Assembly: GCA_038256935.1 (NCBI GenBank)
Contig: JBBSJV010000022.1
Location: 1-15,821, forward strand
DNA from: JBBSJV01 sp038256935
GTDB lineage: Bacteria > Patescibacteriota > JACMRA01
Length of the DNA stretch: 15,821 nt
Direction of reading: 5' to 3'
The notes beneath the pieces were generated by a model, which worked only from the letters and a program-made list of their open reading frames with translations, made no database searches and was not told the origin of the DNA. This document shows positions 1 to 9,545 of the stretch, one piece after another; the first letter of the stretch is position 1; every line of letters begins with the position of its first letter. The position numbers and the translations under genes were made by a program.

Positions 1-3000
1 TATTAGAAGCCGTAGTTTGCTTGGCTGCAACCAAATTATCAAGGCCGTTGTAGGCAAAATTGAATGTTCCTGGAGCTACAACAGATCCATCAGTTGAGTT
101 TTGGTATTTTCTAGCAGTTACCCTATTTAATCCATCAAATTCTTGAGTCCTTACTATTCCATCAGCTTTTTGATAAACTATTTGATTTCCTGTCTTATCG
201 TAACCATATTTCTGAATACGATCTAGTGCATCTTTTTTGCTGGCTAGTTCATTTCTATCGGTATATTCAAATTCTGTGGAATTACCCCTTGGATCCAAAA
301 TTTTAGTTAGATTGTAATTGGTGTCATAGGTATATTCAGTAGAATTATTTAAAGCGTCTGTGGTTTTAGCTAGATTACCTACCTTATCGTAGCTGTATTT
401 AGTTTCTTGATTGAGACTATCAATTACTTTTGATAATTGGTTTTCCAGATCATACTCGTACTTTGTTGTTTCCCCGTAGACTTGTCTGGTTTGAGTTAGA
501 TTATCCACTTTATCGTAGCTGTAGCTGGTTTTAAGGGCTTCATCTGAGTTTAGGTTTTGCTCTAGGGAATTGGTTGTGGAGTATTGATTTTGAGTCCTTA
601 GCTTAGCATCAAAGCTGGTATATACTTGCTCACCATCTGGCTTAATAGTCCTTAGTACCTCTCCCCTTGGGCCATATTCCATGCTGGTTTCTCCATTGAG
701 TGGATTAATGTTTTTAATAATTCTATTTAATTCATCGAAGGTATTTGTAGATTTTGAAGAATCTGGACTTATATTTTCAATGGCTCTTGCTCTAACATCT
801 CTAATAGTTTGGTACTGACCACCAAGGCCATTTGTAGTTTTAATAACCTGGCCCATTGCATCAAATTGCATAGATTCAACTACCCCAGCTGGTTTGTTAA
901 CAACTTGAGTTCTAGCAGCATCAGAGTAGCTAATTTTTGTAGTATTGCCGTTTCCATCCGTACTTGCAATTATTCTTTCGATGGAATCATACGCCAAGGT
1001 GTTACTTGCACCTAATGGATCAATTTGAGATTTAGGTAAGTAGTTATTGATCTTTTGGTACTCAGTTTTCCAAGACTTACCTTTACTATCTATTGTTTCG
1101 ATATTGTTCCCGACTAAATCGTAAGTATACTTTGTGGTGTTACTGGCTGGATCAATACTTTCTATAGTTTGATTTAAATTATCTAAAGTAAACTTGGTTT
1201 CTCTATTTAAACTATCCGTAGAGCTTAGTAAATTACCTAATGGGTCAAGTGTTAATTTGTAAGTTGCCCCGCTTGGTAGTTTAGTTTGAGTTAGATAATT
1301 TTGAGCGTTGTAGGAGTACTCAGTTTTCTCACCTAGCTCGTCAATACTGGCAGTTAGATTTGAAATCTGATCGTACTGGTATTTTTTAACTACTTTGTTG
1401 TTGGCTTTGGAATCGATACTTTTGCCAAAAGTGAAGTCAACCTTACTTTCATCCAGATCATCACTCTCACTTTCAATCAACCTTCCAAGTAAGTCGTAGC
1501 TTTGAGTAGTAATGTAGCCTTTAGCATCAGTTGCTTTTATCAGCCTTGAGTTTGGATCGTACTCTAAAGTTTCAATTAGACTAAGGGTGTCTTCAGTTTT
1601 AACTGGTCTATTGAGATTATCGTAAGTTGTGGTAAGGATATTTCCAAGAGGAGTAGTTTGCTGAATCTGATTACCTGCTGGATCGTATTTAAAGGTATTG
1701 ATTCCGTTATATGTATTTGTAGTTTGACTGATCTGATCACGACTATCGTAGACTCTTGATTCGATATCCCCAGTTGGGTAAGTGGTTGCAGTCTGGCGCC
1801 CTAATTTATCGTAAGTTTGAACTGTAACTTGGTTTTGAGAGTTTATAGTGGCTACAACTTGGCTGGCTTGATTGTAGGTTAGAGTTTGGGTGTTTTTGAG
1901 ACTATCGATAGTTTTAATTGGTCTAGAAAGAGTATCGTATTCTAACCTATCGATTCGATACCCACTTGCAAGCAAGGCCTCAAAATCAGGCGTAGTTTCT
2001 AATTCAATATTTTTCCCGTCAACTGGATTTGGATAAATTGTGGCAGTTAAATTGCCTACCTGATCGTAGTAGAGATTACTGACTTGTCCTTTGGAGTTAG
2101 TGGTTTGAACTACTCTACCTAATTTATCATGGGTAAAATCAGTCTTTGCTCCACCTGTATCAGTACTTGATAGTAGTCTGCCTTGCTTGTCGTATTGATA
2201 ATTAGAAACTTGCCCTTTAGCGTTAGTGCTTTTAGTTACTCTACCAAGTACATCATAGCTGTAGCTAGTTGTTTGGCCTAAGGCATCTGTAACTTTACTA
2301 ACCCGATTTAAATTATCGTAAGCAAGACAAGTTTTTTCCTCCACTTTAAAGGTCGATTCACACTCTACTAACCCATTTGCTAGGTAAGAAATGGTTTTGA
2401 AGTTACCATCAGGATTTGTTTGTTTAATTACTCTCTTATTTTCATCGTATTCAAAAGTGCTAACATTACTATTGGGATCTGTTGTTGTAGCAATTGTGGA
2501 GTCTTGGTTGTAAGTATTTGTAGTTTTAAAACCAAGCGCATCTGTAGCTTCAATTACTCTACCCAAAGAATCGTAAGTGACTGTAGAGTTTGAAATCACT
2601 GGAGAAAGCAAACTACCGTCAAATCTATTCTGCCCTGTTTGTCTCATGGAAGCATCAAAGGCAAAACTAGTAGAGCCGCCCAGAGGGTTAACATTTTCAG
2701 CTATTAAACCTGCTGGAGAAAAAGCATTTGCCGTTTCAGACAGTACAGCTCCAGTCGAATCCAAAGAAGTATTTTTAACTAATTGACCAGCAAGATTATA
2801 TTGATTTCTTACGATTAACCCATTTGGTTTTATTTGTTCAATGAGGCGATTAGAAGTATCGTATTTGTAATTGTATTCAAAACCTAATTCATCTGTTTCT
2901 TTGATTAAATTATCGGCTAAATCATAACTGTAAGATTTGGTATTTTCTAATTTATCAATGGATTTAATAAGATTGTTTCTAACGTCGTATTCGAAAGATT

Positions 3001-6000
3001 CTACAGTTTCATCAAAATCAACAGTTTTAATTACATTTCCAAAGCTATCGTATTCGTACTCTTTTGTTTGATTATCTGGTCTAGTAATTGTTTGGATTCT
3101 ATTGATCTCGTCGTAGCCGTATTTAGTTGTGTGACCTAACTCATCTTTAGTTTCAATTATATTACCGACCTTATCATATTCTGATCTAGTTGTAGTGTTA
3201 TCCGGATTTGTAGTCTCAATTCTGCGTCCTTGCTGATCAAGTTTGTATTTTGTAGTTCTACCAACTGGATCAATGGTAGCAATTAACCTATCTTCACTAT
3301 CATATTCAAAACTAGTAACAATCACATCAGGATTTGTAGCTTCCGTTTGGTCAGTTTCGTTTTCATCCTCGAATTCACTTTGCTGATCATTTTCATCTGT
3401 ATTGTCTGTATCCTGATCTTGCGAACTTGTCTGTTCTTGGCTGCTACTTGATTCCATACTTTCACTCGAACTTTGTGACTCTTCATTTTCTGACAGTAGC
3501 AGAGTCACTATAATTCTAGCTTCTTCTGATTCGATAGTTTCTTCTTTCTCAGATTCCTCTTCCTCGTCAATAATTGCTGGCTCAGACTTGATGGTTTTTG
3601 TAGCTTCTCTACAGGTCTCAACATCAGCAGCTTTTAGACATTGCTTAGTCTCAATCAGTTTTTTATTCTGATCATAAGTGTAGACTGTAATTAGACCCGC
3701 TGGTTCAATTTTAGCTTCTAGTAGATCATTTAAGAGATATTGATAACTGGTAATCCCACCCAAAGAATTGGTAGTTGAAATAATATTATCTCTTGTATCA
3801 TAAGCAATTGTAGTAGCACCTCCAAGTGGTGACGTTCTATTGATTACTCTACCAATACCGTCATATGCAAAGTTGGCGTTCCCACCATCAGGATTGACTA
3901 CTTGAGTTATAAAATTGCTTGGGCCGTAACTCCAAGTGGTAGTTGAATTATTGGGATCAAGCTTAGAAACTAATCTTGGATAGCTATTAAGGTCAGCTTG
4001 CTTTTGAGCATCAAGTTGAAGCGTTAGTGGAAGCTGCACATTGTTTGTAATTCCAAGATTAAGTGGAGCTAGTGCCCAGTTGAAAGTATGTTTACTATCG
4101 CCTGGATTAGTTTTGGAGATTAATTTACTTCCTTCGTATTCTAGTTTTGTATTTCTTCCATCTTGGTTTTTTTGAGTTAGTTGTCCATATTCATTGAACT
4201 GATTTTCGCTCACAGATCCATCTGGTAAAGTGATTTTAATTGGGTTATCATTCTCATCATATTCATAAATAGTTTTTCTACCCTCTTCATCAGTTTCACT
4301 AAGCTTTACAAAAGAATTATCTTTGTATTCAAATGTTTTTTTATCTCCGCTTTGATTAATCACTTCTATTTGTCTGCCTAATTGATCGTGTTTGTGGATA
4401 ATAGTTTGCCCGTCACGTAGAGTCAATTTTGTTTCATTTGAAAACTTATCTCCATCTTTTATATTGTACTCAATTTTGGTAACTTGTTCAGGCGCAGTCT
4501 CATCATTGTTATCTAATTCATTTGATGCATCGCTACTACTTTCTTCAGTATCTTCTTGAGACTCTTCACTACTACTTTGATTATTTTGTTCAGTTTCTTG
4601 ATCGTTTTCTAAGTCTTCGCTTACTGTGTTTTTATTTCGACCATCTTTTTGTAAAACCACTCTTCCATCTTCATACTCATTGTAAATTACTTGCCTATCA
4701 GTTGGATCGATTATGTTATTTAACAATCCGTTTTGATCGTATCCATAAACTGTTGTTGCTGTGTTATCTTTAGAAGTAGATATTAAATTACCATCAAAAT
4801 CATAATTGTAACTTACAAAACGATTCAGGTTGTCAGTAACTTTAGAAAGTCTATTGCCAGCAAATTCAAAGCTAATTTTTTGATTGAAATTATTAGAGAT
4901 TGAAGCCACATTCAAGAATGGATCTTTAGCCAAATCCAAGGCAGTAGCTGTTTCAGTTGTAACTGGAGCTTTATACTCATAAAAAACAACTTGGCCATTT
5001 CGGTGTTTAATTAAAATTGGAAGACCTGCTTTCCAATCATTTGTAGGATCAAGATCAGTTTGGGTATCCCAGTGGAATAGAGCCTGATTTCCAAATTTGT
5101 CAGTATGTAAGAAATTGTAACAACTTGAATAGATAATCTCAGTTTGAGTTTCGAGGCCAAAAACAGGATTACGTCCTACAAAATTAGCTGAAGCATTGAT
5201 ACCAATTCCATACTTGTCCATTTGTTTTAAAAACTCTGTATATTGCAAAATCGCTTGCTGATTAGTTAGATTTGGTGCTGGACAGCTTTGAGCCCAGTTT
5301 AATTCTGGTTTTGTAAATGAAGTAGATGGAATATAACTTAAACTCGAAACATTACTTGTGGAATCCCCGCTTGGAGCAAAACTATAGCAGTTTGGATCAG
5401 TATTGTTATTTGGACAATTAGTTTCTTGAATCGTAAATAATTCACTGTTACCACCACGTTTGTTGACGCCAAATTCAGTCTTAATTCCCTCTTCGAGAGG
5501 TGTAGCATAAAACTCTACTTTAGGAAGGCTTTCTATTGACCAACCTTTTCCAAGTACAGATTCTCTAGAATCAGCTGAGTTGTAAGTACGTTTAAATTCT
5601 AATCCAGTTGTAGGTAAATCTAGCTCTGGTTCAATTTCTTCTTGAATAGTTTTACTTGGCCCTGGGAGTGAAAAATCAGTTTCAGTATGGAAGAAATTAC
5701 CGTTACTGGTATTTACTGGATCTCCTACAGTTCCTGCTGGGATATCGTAGCCCATATTGCTGTAATATCCATACTTTGGATTGTAAGCGAATCTATCAAG
5801 TCTAGTTTCAAGATCGCAGCTATCACCTACCCCATTGTTGTTTTTATCAGCTTGACCAGGGTTAACTGTGAAGATACAATTGTCTAAATCGTTTGTAATT
5901 CCATCCCCATCAAAATCATCGCTACAAATATATTCAAAAACTGTAGCTGATACTTCAGCAAGTGGGTTTGTACAATCTACTGCTTCACAGGTATCTCCAA

Positions 6001-7225
6001 TGCCGTTACTATTGCTATCACTCTGGTTTGGGTTGTAGAAAAAGTCTCTACCTGTTCCATCCCAACCATTTGGTGGTGTGCAGTTATCAGCTACTCCATC
6101 TTCTCTTGCGTCTCTATCCAGATCACAAGCAAGGCCAGGACCTCCTTCAATACCATCAGAATCTTCTTGATCAGGATTAAATGTATCAGGGCAATTATCA
6201 AAGAGGTTGGAGATACCATCGTTGTCGTTGTCGAAGTTACCAATTATATTATATGATAAATAGGCATTGAACCTGTTACTAGCACCTAGAGTATTTACAA
6301 TCGGGGTTTCTCCTGTAGTAATATTTAATCCTTGTATAGAAGGAAATGGGTGAGACTTACCACCTTGTAGCATTTGTGGACTTGTTAGGGCTACTTGAAT
6401 GTGGGAATTACTATTTGTAAACCCTGTAGCGCCACTTCGACCAATTTCTTGTCCTGCCACTATGTTTTGACCAATTTCAAATACAGACACTTGAGACATG
6501 TGATGGTATTCTACAAAATAGCTAGGAGATATCTGTACAACTACATAATATCCCAGACCAGAATTACAGCCGAGCCTAGATATTGTTTTACAATTAGGAG
6601 CAAAATCTACAACCGTTCCATTGGCCATAGCTAGTACTGGTTGATTAAATGATAATTCTTCACTTCCCCTTGCAAAATTTAGATAATAAAAACTATTACC
6701 TGTGTGGCTGGGACCGCCATAGCCTGAGGTAAGTAGCCATTCTTGACCTGCAGTCCAGGGCAAGTCAAATTTAATATTCGCTAACTCACTAGCATCTTGA
6801 GCCTTAGCCTCAACTGAACCAAACAAAATATCTGTAATGGAAGGAGTAGGATTATCGATTTGGGTAGTTGATTTTGGATTTTCAGATGGTTTAGAAACTT
6901 GAGGCAAGCTTGGCTTTGGTGCATCAAACTCAGTTATACTATATGACTCTTTTTGAGTGGGTAAGCTCAGATCTTGTAAGTATTGCAATGGATCGGTAAT
7001 TTGATTTGAGTTTTGTTTGTTCAAGTTTTGAATTTGCTGAATTTGAGCAATATTTTCGGAAATATCTACTGTATCATTAGCGCTAATCAGTTGCATACTA
7101 AGAGCTGGTAACCAAAAAAGATTGGAAATTAAGATTAAACAAATGGCTATGAGGTTAATAGATTTGGACATGGCTTTGGTGCTAATAAAATTTGAAAATT
7201 TGTTTGCAAGTACATTAGAAGTCAT
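1..7225 (-). CDS. Giant secreted Rhs/YD-repeat protein, C-terminal part beyond the window (partial)
   Basis: A single open frame of 2408 codons runs from ATG 7225 off the left edge with no stop; the frame is the same at both ends and wherever I translated it. Modules in order: signal peptide (positively charged stretch then hydrophobic residues about 24-42); low-complexity linker rich in Gln, Pro and Ser; M23-peptidase-like domain (about 155-290); thrombospondin type 3 repeats with DxDxDG loops such as DNDNDGISN and DFDGDGITN (about 328-471); Rhs N-terminal module beginning DPVNTSNGNFF at 502 with RTYNS and LGKGW; then YD repeats from about 785 to the edge (YDKLGR, YDEINR, YDVLGR types). Rhs/YD proteins are large secreted or surface proteins that often end in a variable toxin or adhesion tip, which would lie outside this window. 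The stop codon TAA at 7231-7229 precedes ATG 7225; ATG 7171 would give a tighter signal peptide and is an alternative start. Surface role is inferred. Confidence 0.93.
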   Translation of the reverse strand, partial: MTSNVLANKFSNFISTKAMSKSINLIAICLILISNLFWLPALSMQLISANDTVDISENIAQIQQIQNLNKQNSNQITDPLQYLQDLSLPTQKESYSITEFDAPKPSLPQVSKPSENPKSTTQIDNPTPSITDILFGSVEAKAQDASELANIKFDLPWTAGQEWLLTSGYGGPSHTGNSFYYLNFARGSEELSFNQPVLAMANGTVVDFAPNCKTISRLGCNSGLGYYVVVQISPSYFVEYHHMSQVSVFEIGQNIVAGQEIGRSGATGFTNSNSHIQVALTSPQMLQGGKSHPFPSIQGLNITTGETPIVNTLGASNRFNAYLSYNIIGNFDNDNDGISNLFDNCPDTFNPDQEDSDGIEGGPGLACDLDRDAREDGVADNCTPPNGWDGTGRDFFYNPNQSDSNSNGIGDTCEAVDCTNPLAEVSATVFEYICSDDFDGDGITNDLDNCIFTVNPGQADKNNNGVGDSCDLETRLDRFAYNPKYGYYSNMGYDIPAGTVGDPVNTSNGNFFHTETDFSLPGPSKTIQEEIEPELDLPTTGLEFKRTYNSADSRESVLGKGWSIESLPKVEFYATPLEEGIKTEFGVNKRGGNSELFTIQETNCPNNNTDPNCYSFAPSGDSTSNVSSLSYIPSTSFTKPELNWAQSCPAPNLTNQQAILQYTEFLKQMDKYGIGINASANFVGRNPVFGLETQTEIIYSSCYNFLHTDKFGNQALFHWDTQTDLDPTNDWKAGLPILIKHRNGQVVFYEYKAPVTTETATALDLAKDPFLNVASISNNFNQKISFEFAGNRLSKVTDNLNRFVSYNYDFDGNLISTSKDNTATTVYGYDQNGLLNNIIDPTDRQVIYNEYEDGRVVLQKDGRNKNTVSEDLENDQETEQNNQSSSEESQEDTEESSSDASNELDNNDETAPEQVTKIEYNIKDGDKFSNETKLTLRDGQTIIHKHDQLGRQIEVINQSGDKKTFEYKDNSFVKLSETDEEGRKTIYEYDENDNPIKITLPDGSVSENQFNEYGQLTQKNQDGRNTKLEYEGSKLISKTNPGDSKHTFNWALAPLNLGITNNVQLPLTLQLDAQKQADLNSYPRLVSKLDPNNSTTTWSYGPSNFITQVVNPDGGNANFAYDGIGRVINRTSPLGGATTIAYDTRDNIISTTNSLGGITSYQYLLNDLLEAKIEPAGLITVYTYDQNKKLIETKQCLKAADVETCREATKTIKSEPAIIDEEEESEKEETIESEEARIIVTLLLSENEESQSSSESMESSSSQEQTSSQDQDTDNTDENDQQSEFEDENETDQTEATNPDVIVTSFEYDSEDRLIATIDPVGRTTKYKLDQQGRRIETTNPDNTTTRSEYDKVGNIIETKDELGHTTKYGYDEINRIQTITRPDNQTKEYEYDSFGNVIKTVDFDETVESFEYDVRNNLIKSIDKLENTKSYSYDLADNLIKETDELGFEYNYKYDTSNRLIEQIKPNGLIVRNQYNLAGQLVKNTSLDSTGAVLSETANAFSPAGLIAENVNPLGGSTSFAFDASMRQTGQNRFDGSLLSPVISNSTVTYDSLGRVIEATDALGFKTTNTYNQDSTIATTTDPNSNVSTFEYDENKRVIKQTNPDGNFKTISYLANGLVECESTFKVEEKTCLAYDNLNRVSKVTDALGQTTSYSYDVLGRVTKSTNAKGQVSNYQYDKQGRLLSSTDTGGAKTDFTHDKLGRVVQTTNSKGQVSNLYYDQVGNLTATIYPNPVDGKNIELETTPDFEALLASGYRIDRLEYDTLSRPIKTIDSLKNTQTLTYNQASQVVATINSQNQVTVQTYDKLGRQTATTYPTGDIESRVYDSRDQISQTTNTYNGINTFKYDPAGNQIQQTTPLGNILTTTYDNLNRPVKTEDTLSLIETLEYDPNSRLIKATDAKGYITTQSYDLLGRLIESESDDLDESKVDFTFGKSIDSKANNKVVKKYQYDQISNLTASIDELGEKTEYSYNAQNYLTQTKLPSGATYKLTLDPLGNLLSSTDSLNRETKFTLDNLNQTIESIDPASNTTKYTYDLVGNNIETIDSKGKSWKTEYQKINNYLPKSQIDPLGASNTLAYDSIERIIASTDGNGNTTKISYSDAARTQVVNKPAGVVESMQFDAMGQVIKTTNGLGGQYQTIRDVRARAIENISPDSSKSTNTFDELNRIIKNINPLNGETSMEYGPRGEVLRTIKPDGEQVYTSFDAKLRTQNQYSTTNSLEQNLNSDEALKTSYSYDKVDNLTQTRQVYGETTKYEYDLENQLSKVIDSLNQETKYSYDKVGNLAKTTDALNNSTEYTYDTNYNLTKILDPRGNSTEFEYTDRNELASKKDALDRIQKYGYDKTGNQIVYQKADGIVRTQEFDGLNRVTARKYQNSTDGSVVAPGTFNFAYNGLDNLVAAKQTTASN
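6355..6763 (-). other. Degenerate M23-peptidase-like domain inside the YD-repeat protein
   Basis: Residues about 155-290 follow the layout of M23 (LytM-type) peptidases: GYGGPSH near the start, a 'V-A-NGTV' strand, a GLGYYVVVQ strand, a 'YHHMS' motif in place of YAHLS, 'GQNIVAGQEIG' in place of GQxVxxGxxIG, and 'NSHIQVAL' in place of GxHLHFE. The zinc-binding Asp of the family is replaced by Asn183 (YYLNF for YxLDF) and the second His of HxH by Gln277, while His174, His242 and His275 remain. The zinc site is therefore probably lost, so I read it as a non-catalytic, perhaps wall-binding, domain. The family assignment rests on motif order seen by eye. Confidence 0.65.
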
Positions 7226-7232
7226 ATATTAA

Positions 7233-8711
7233 TTAGATTTGAGTTGTTAAAATTTCTCCTGTTGAAGTAATTAGTATAAACTGAGTTTCTGTTTGATTTA
7301 CTGAAGCTAGTTTTGTAGGGTGAGCTAAAGTCTGGATTTGGTTATCCAAGCGATACAGATAGCCATTTTTCAAATAGTAAAATCCATCTTTTGTGTAGAC
7401 TATTTTTTCAATACCGGAAACCAAAACTCTATCCTGAGAATTAGATATTAGTCCTGCAAAATAATTGTAAGTCTCTCCCCCACTACTGATTAACTGGCCG
7501 GTTTTATAATTTTCAGGTAATTCGGTAATAGTAGGAGTAGAGTTGAGATTAAATACTGTGTTACTATCACCAGCGTAAAAAGAGTCACTATCTAGCCACT
7601 GCCAGAAATTATTAGTCTGGTTACTACTTCTTGGTATATAAAAAGTCTGTCCCAAATTCTTTGTAGGCGCACTTTGACCTAAGGCTTTTAACTCTTCCCA
7701 GTCGAATTGAATAATATTTTGCTTGAACTGCTCTGTATAAAGAGAACTGTTTGGGTTGGAGGCGTTTTCAACAACCACGACATATTTCCCATCAGGACTA
7801 AAGCTACTTGTCCCAAAACCTGAACCTGTAAATACTGGGACAACCTTGTCACCCAAAATATATCCGAACTCACCATCGGACTTAGAATAAGCTAATTCAT
7901 TTTTACTTGGATGAAAACTGATTCTTTCGGTATTGGAAATTTCTGAAGTCACCAATAATTGCGATTCAACTCCACTTGCCAAATCAAAACTAAAAAACCC
8001 ATTTTCCCCTTTTTCAGGGCATAATTTGAAATATCTTAGTTGATCTTCGGCATTATTAAAACTAAGATGTTCTATCTGGCAGTTATCAGTAATTGTGATC
8101 ATTTCATTTGCAGATTCGCTTCTCTGGTTTTGATCATTTGAAGTAGAGGGTTTTATAACCAAAAGTTTTTGTTGAAAAGTAGCTGGAGTTGTATTTACTA
8201 CTACTGCATAATGTCCATTGGAGCCCTTTGATACTGTTTTTATAGGATTTACTAGCTGGCTTTGAACCTGCTCTTTAATAGGCTGCTCTTGAAGTGGTCT
8301 TAGATTTTTGATGGGTAGAGCTGAGTAGTTAGATGAATTTGATTCATTTGTTTTGATTTCAAATGAGTAATTATTTTCCTGATTGGCTTTGACTTCAAAT
8401 TTTTCATCTATATATCCTTTACCATCGACTTGAAGTGTAATAGAGTACTGACCTTGCAAAACTTGGATTGGCTCCTTATTAAAAATCTGAATGTCAGAGT
8501 CAAGATTATCTCGAATACTAAGAGGTGTTCCTTGTTCTAATTCTAAAATATTGATAATTAATGAGGTCTGTGGATTACCTAAGGCTTTTGGTTGATTATT
8601 TCTTGTGAGTAAAAAAAATAACCCAGAAAAAACGAGGGTTAAAATTAATATTATTGGTAAAAGGTATTTGAGTTTTAAAACCTGAGAGAGGTTATTATTA
8701 TTTGATAACAT
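7233..8711 (-). CDS. Membrane-anchored protein with PEGA-like domain and beta-propeller
   Basis: The 492-residue protein has a short cytoplasmic N-terminus, one membrane segment at about residues 15-37 and a large extracytoplasmic part. Residues about 48-120 look like a PEGA domain (ILELEQGTPLSIRD, then LQGQYSITLQVDGKGYIDEKF). Residues about 165-492 have TolB/WD40-like propeller blades, for example FHPSKNELAYSKSDG and SFSPDGKYVVVVE. Such proteins are usually surface-exposed scaffolds or binding proteins; no enzymatic motif is visible. The gene ends seven bases before the giant YD-repeat gene on the same strand, so the two are probably co-transcribed and may work together at the cell surface (inference). 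A promoter lies 36 bases upstream of the ATG; there is no Shine-Dalgarno sequence. Specific function unknown. Confidence 0.85.
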   Translation of the reverse strand: MLSNNNNLSQVLKLKYLLPIILILTLVFSGLFFLLTRNNQPKALGNPQTSLIINILELEQGTPLSIRDNLDSDIQIFNKEPIQVLQGQYSITLQVDGKGYIDEKFEVKANQENNYSFEIKTNESNSSNYSALPIKNLRPLQEQPIKEQVQSQLVNPIKTVSKGSNGHYAVVVNTTPATFQQKLLVIKPSTSNDQNQRSESANEMITITDNCQIEHLSFNNAEDQLRYFKLCPEKGENGFFSFDLASGVESQLLVTSEISNTERISFHPSKNELAYSKSDGEFGYILGDKVVPVFTGSGFGTSSFSPDGKYVVVVENASNPNSSLYTEQFKQNIIQFDWEELKALGQSAPTKNLGQTFYIPRSSNQTNNFWQWLDSDSFYAGDSNTVFNLNSTPTITELPENYKTGQLISSGGETYNYFAGLISNSQDRVLVSGIEKIVYTKDGFYYLKNGYLYRLDNQIQTLAHPTKLASVNQTETQFILITSTGEILTTQI

Positions 8712-8753
8712 ACAATAAGCAATACTTTTTTGGAGTGTTTTTTAAATCACTAG

Positions 8754-8783
8754 ATAATAGAAGTATTTACTTTAGTTTGTCAA
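8754..8783 (-). promoter_or_regulatory. Sigma70-type promoter of the propeller/YD-repeat operon
   Basis: On the minus strand, TTGACA (8783-8778) is followed after 18 bases by TATTAT (8759-8754). The predicted start near 8747 gives a leader of about 36 bases before ATG 8711. No other strong promoter was seen before the YD-repeat gene, so it probably serves both genes. Confidence 0.55.
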
Positions 8784-8841
8784 ACAGTAGATCTCAACAA
8801 AAGGTGAAATAATGTTCATTTTAAAGCCATCAGCTAATCCT

Positions 8842-9426
8842 TTAATTGATTATTTTTTTCCAGATGTTTGGGAGGGTGTCTTTTAAAGCGTCGATGTCTT
8901 TTTGGGAAAATTTGAAATAAGCATTGTGTTGCTTGCGATTCATACCTTGAGCTAAAGGTTCGTTTTTGACGTTAAAATAATCTGTTTTGATATTTGCAAG
9001 TTCAGGCCAGATTTCACCAAGCTCAACTGGTGTTAATTCGGTTAGTTTAAACTCTTCACTACTGATGCTTTCAGCTACAAATGGTTTGCATAAAAACATT
9101 ATACTGTTTTCTTTGTGATCTTCAAAAACGTGATTGAGTAATCTATCCATCTGTCCAGGGCGTTTAGAAATCGTATGTCCAAGGGTCTTAAGGTTAATCG
9201 GACCAATAGAAAATGAATAGTTAGGATCTAAAATTGCTGAAGCTGCTAGTTTTTTGGTATCATCTTCTAACCAATAGATGGAGCCATCGTGTTGGCTGAT
9301 TTTTTTGAGGTGAACGCGTTCTCGGGTAGCGAAAATTGAGCTATAGTAATTGATCAGTTTATGCAACTGACTTATCAAGGTACTTTGATTCCTTGAAGAT
9401 AATTTTTTGAAGCTCTTAAACGCCAT
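8842..9426 (-). CDS. Conserved-looking protein of unknown function, 194 residues
   Basis: I do not recognise this protein with confidence. It is a soluble, basic, mixed alpha/beta protein with no signal peptide or membrane segment. A helical N-terminus (LSSRNQSTLISQLHKLINYY) is followed by alternating strands, including YWLEDDTKKLAASAILDPNYSF cut by a turn, and then a striking motif GHTISKRPGQMD at residues 83-94. The pattern 'acidic strand, AASAIL strand, glycine/arginine motif, helix' is somewhat like an N-acetyltransferase (GNAT) fold, where a Gly/Arg-rich turn binds acetyl-CoA, but the match is weak. The gene stands alone on the minus strand, with 130 bases to the propeller gene downstream and 271 bases of AT-rich DNA upstream. 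Start ATG 9426 has no Shine-Dalgarno sequence; the reading frame and amino-acid make-up are convincingly protein-like. Confidence 0.75.
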   Translation of the reverse strand: MAFKSFKKLSSRNQSTLISQLHKLINYYSSIFATRERVHLKKISQHDGSIYWLEDDTKKLAASAILDPNYSFSIGPINLKTLGHTISKRPGQMDRLLNHVFEDHKENSIMFLCKPFVAESISSEEFKLTELTPVELGEIWPELANIKTDYFNVKNEPLAQGMNRKQHNAYFKFSQKDIDALKDTLPNIWKKIIN

Positions 9427-9453
9427 AAAAGGTGCTAATTTTCTGTTTATTAT

Positions 9454-9482
9454 GAAATAGCGTAGATATGTCGAAATGTCAA
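9454..9482 (-). promoter_or_regulatory. Candidate promoter of the 194-residue protein gene (proximal)
   Basis: TTGACA (9482-9477) is followed after 17 bases by TATTTC (9459-9454) on the minus strand, with a predicted start near 9447 and a leader of about 21 bases. The -10 is weak. Confidence 0.4.
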
Positions 9483-9545
9483 ATTAAATACCTGACTATT
9501 TACTTAAATTATCTAGTTTACTTCATGTTTATGGGAATTGTTATA

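Noticed and set aside
4522..6634. Several 66-83 residue plus-strand open frames
   Set aside because: They are antisense shadows of the YD-repeat gene, whose continuous frame explains the region.
1..7225. CRISPR array suggested by the regular repeats
   Set aside because: The about 60-bp periodicity is that of YD-repeat codons in an open reading frame; there are no identical repeats with unique spacers.
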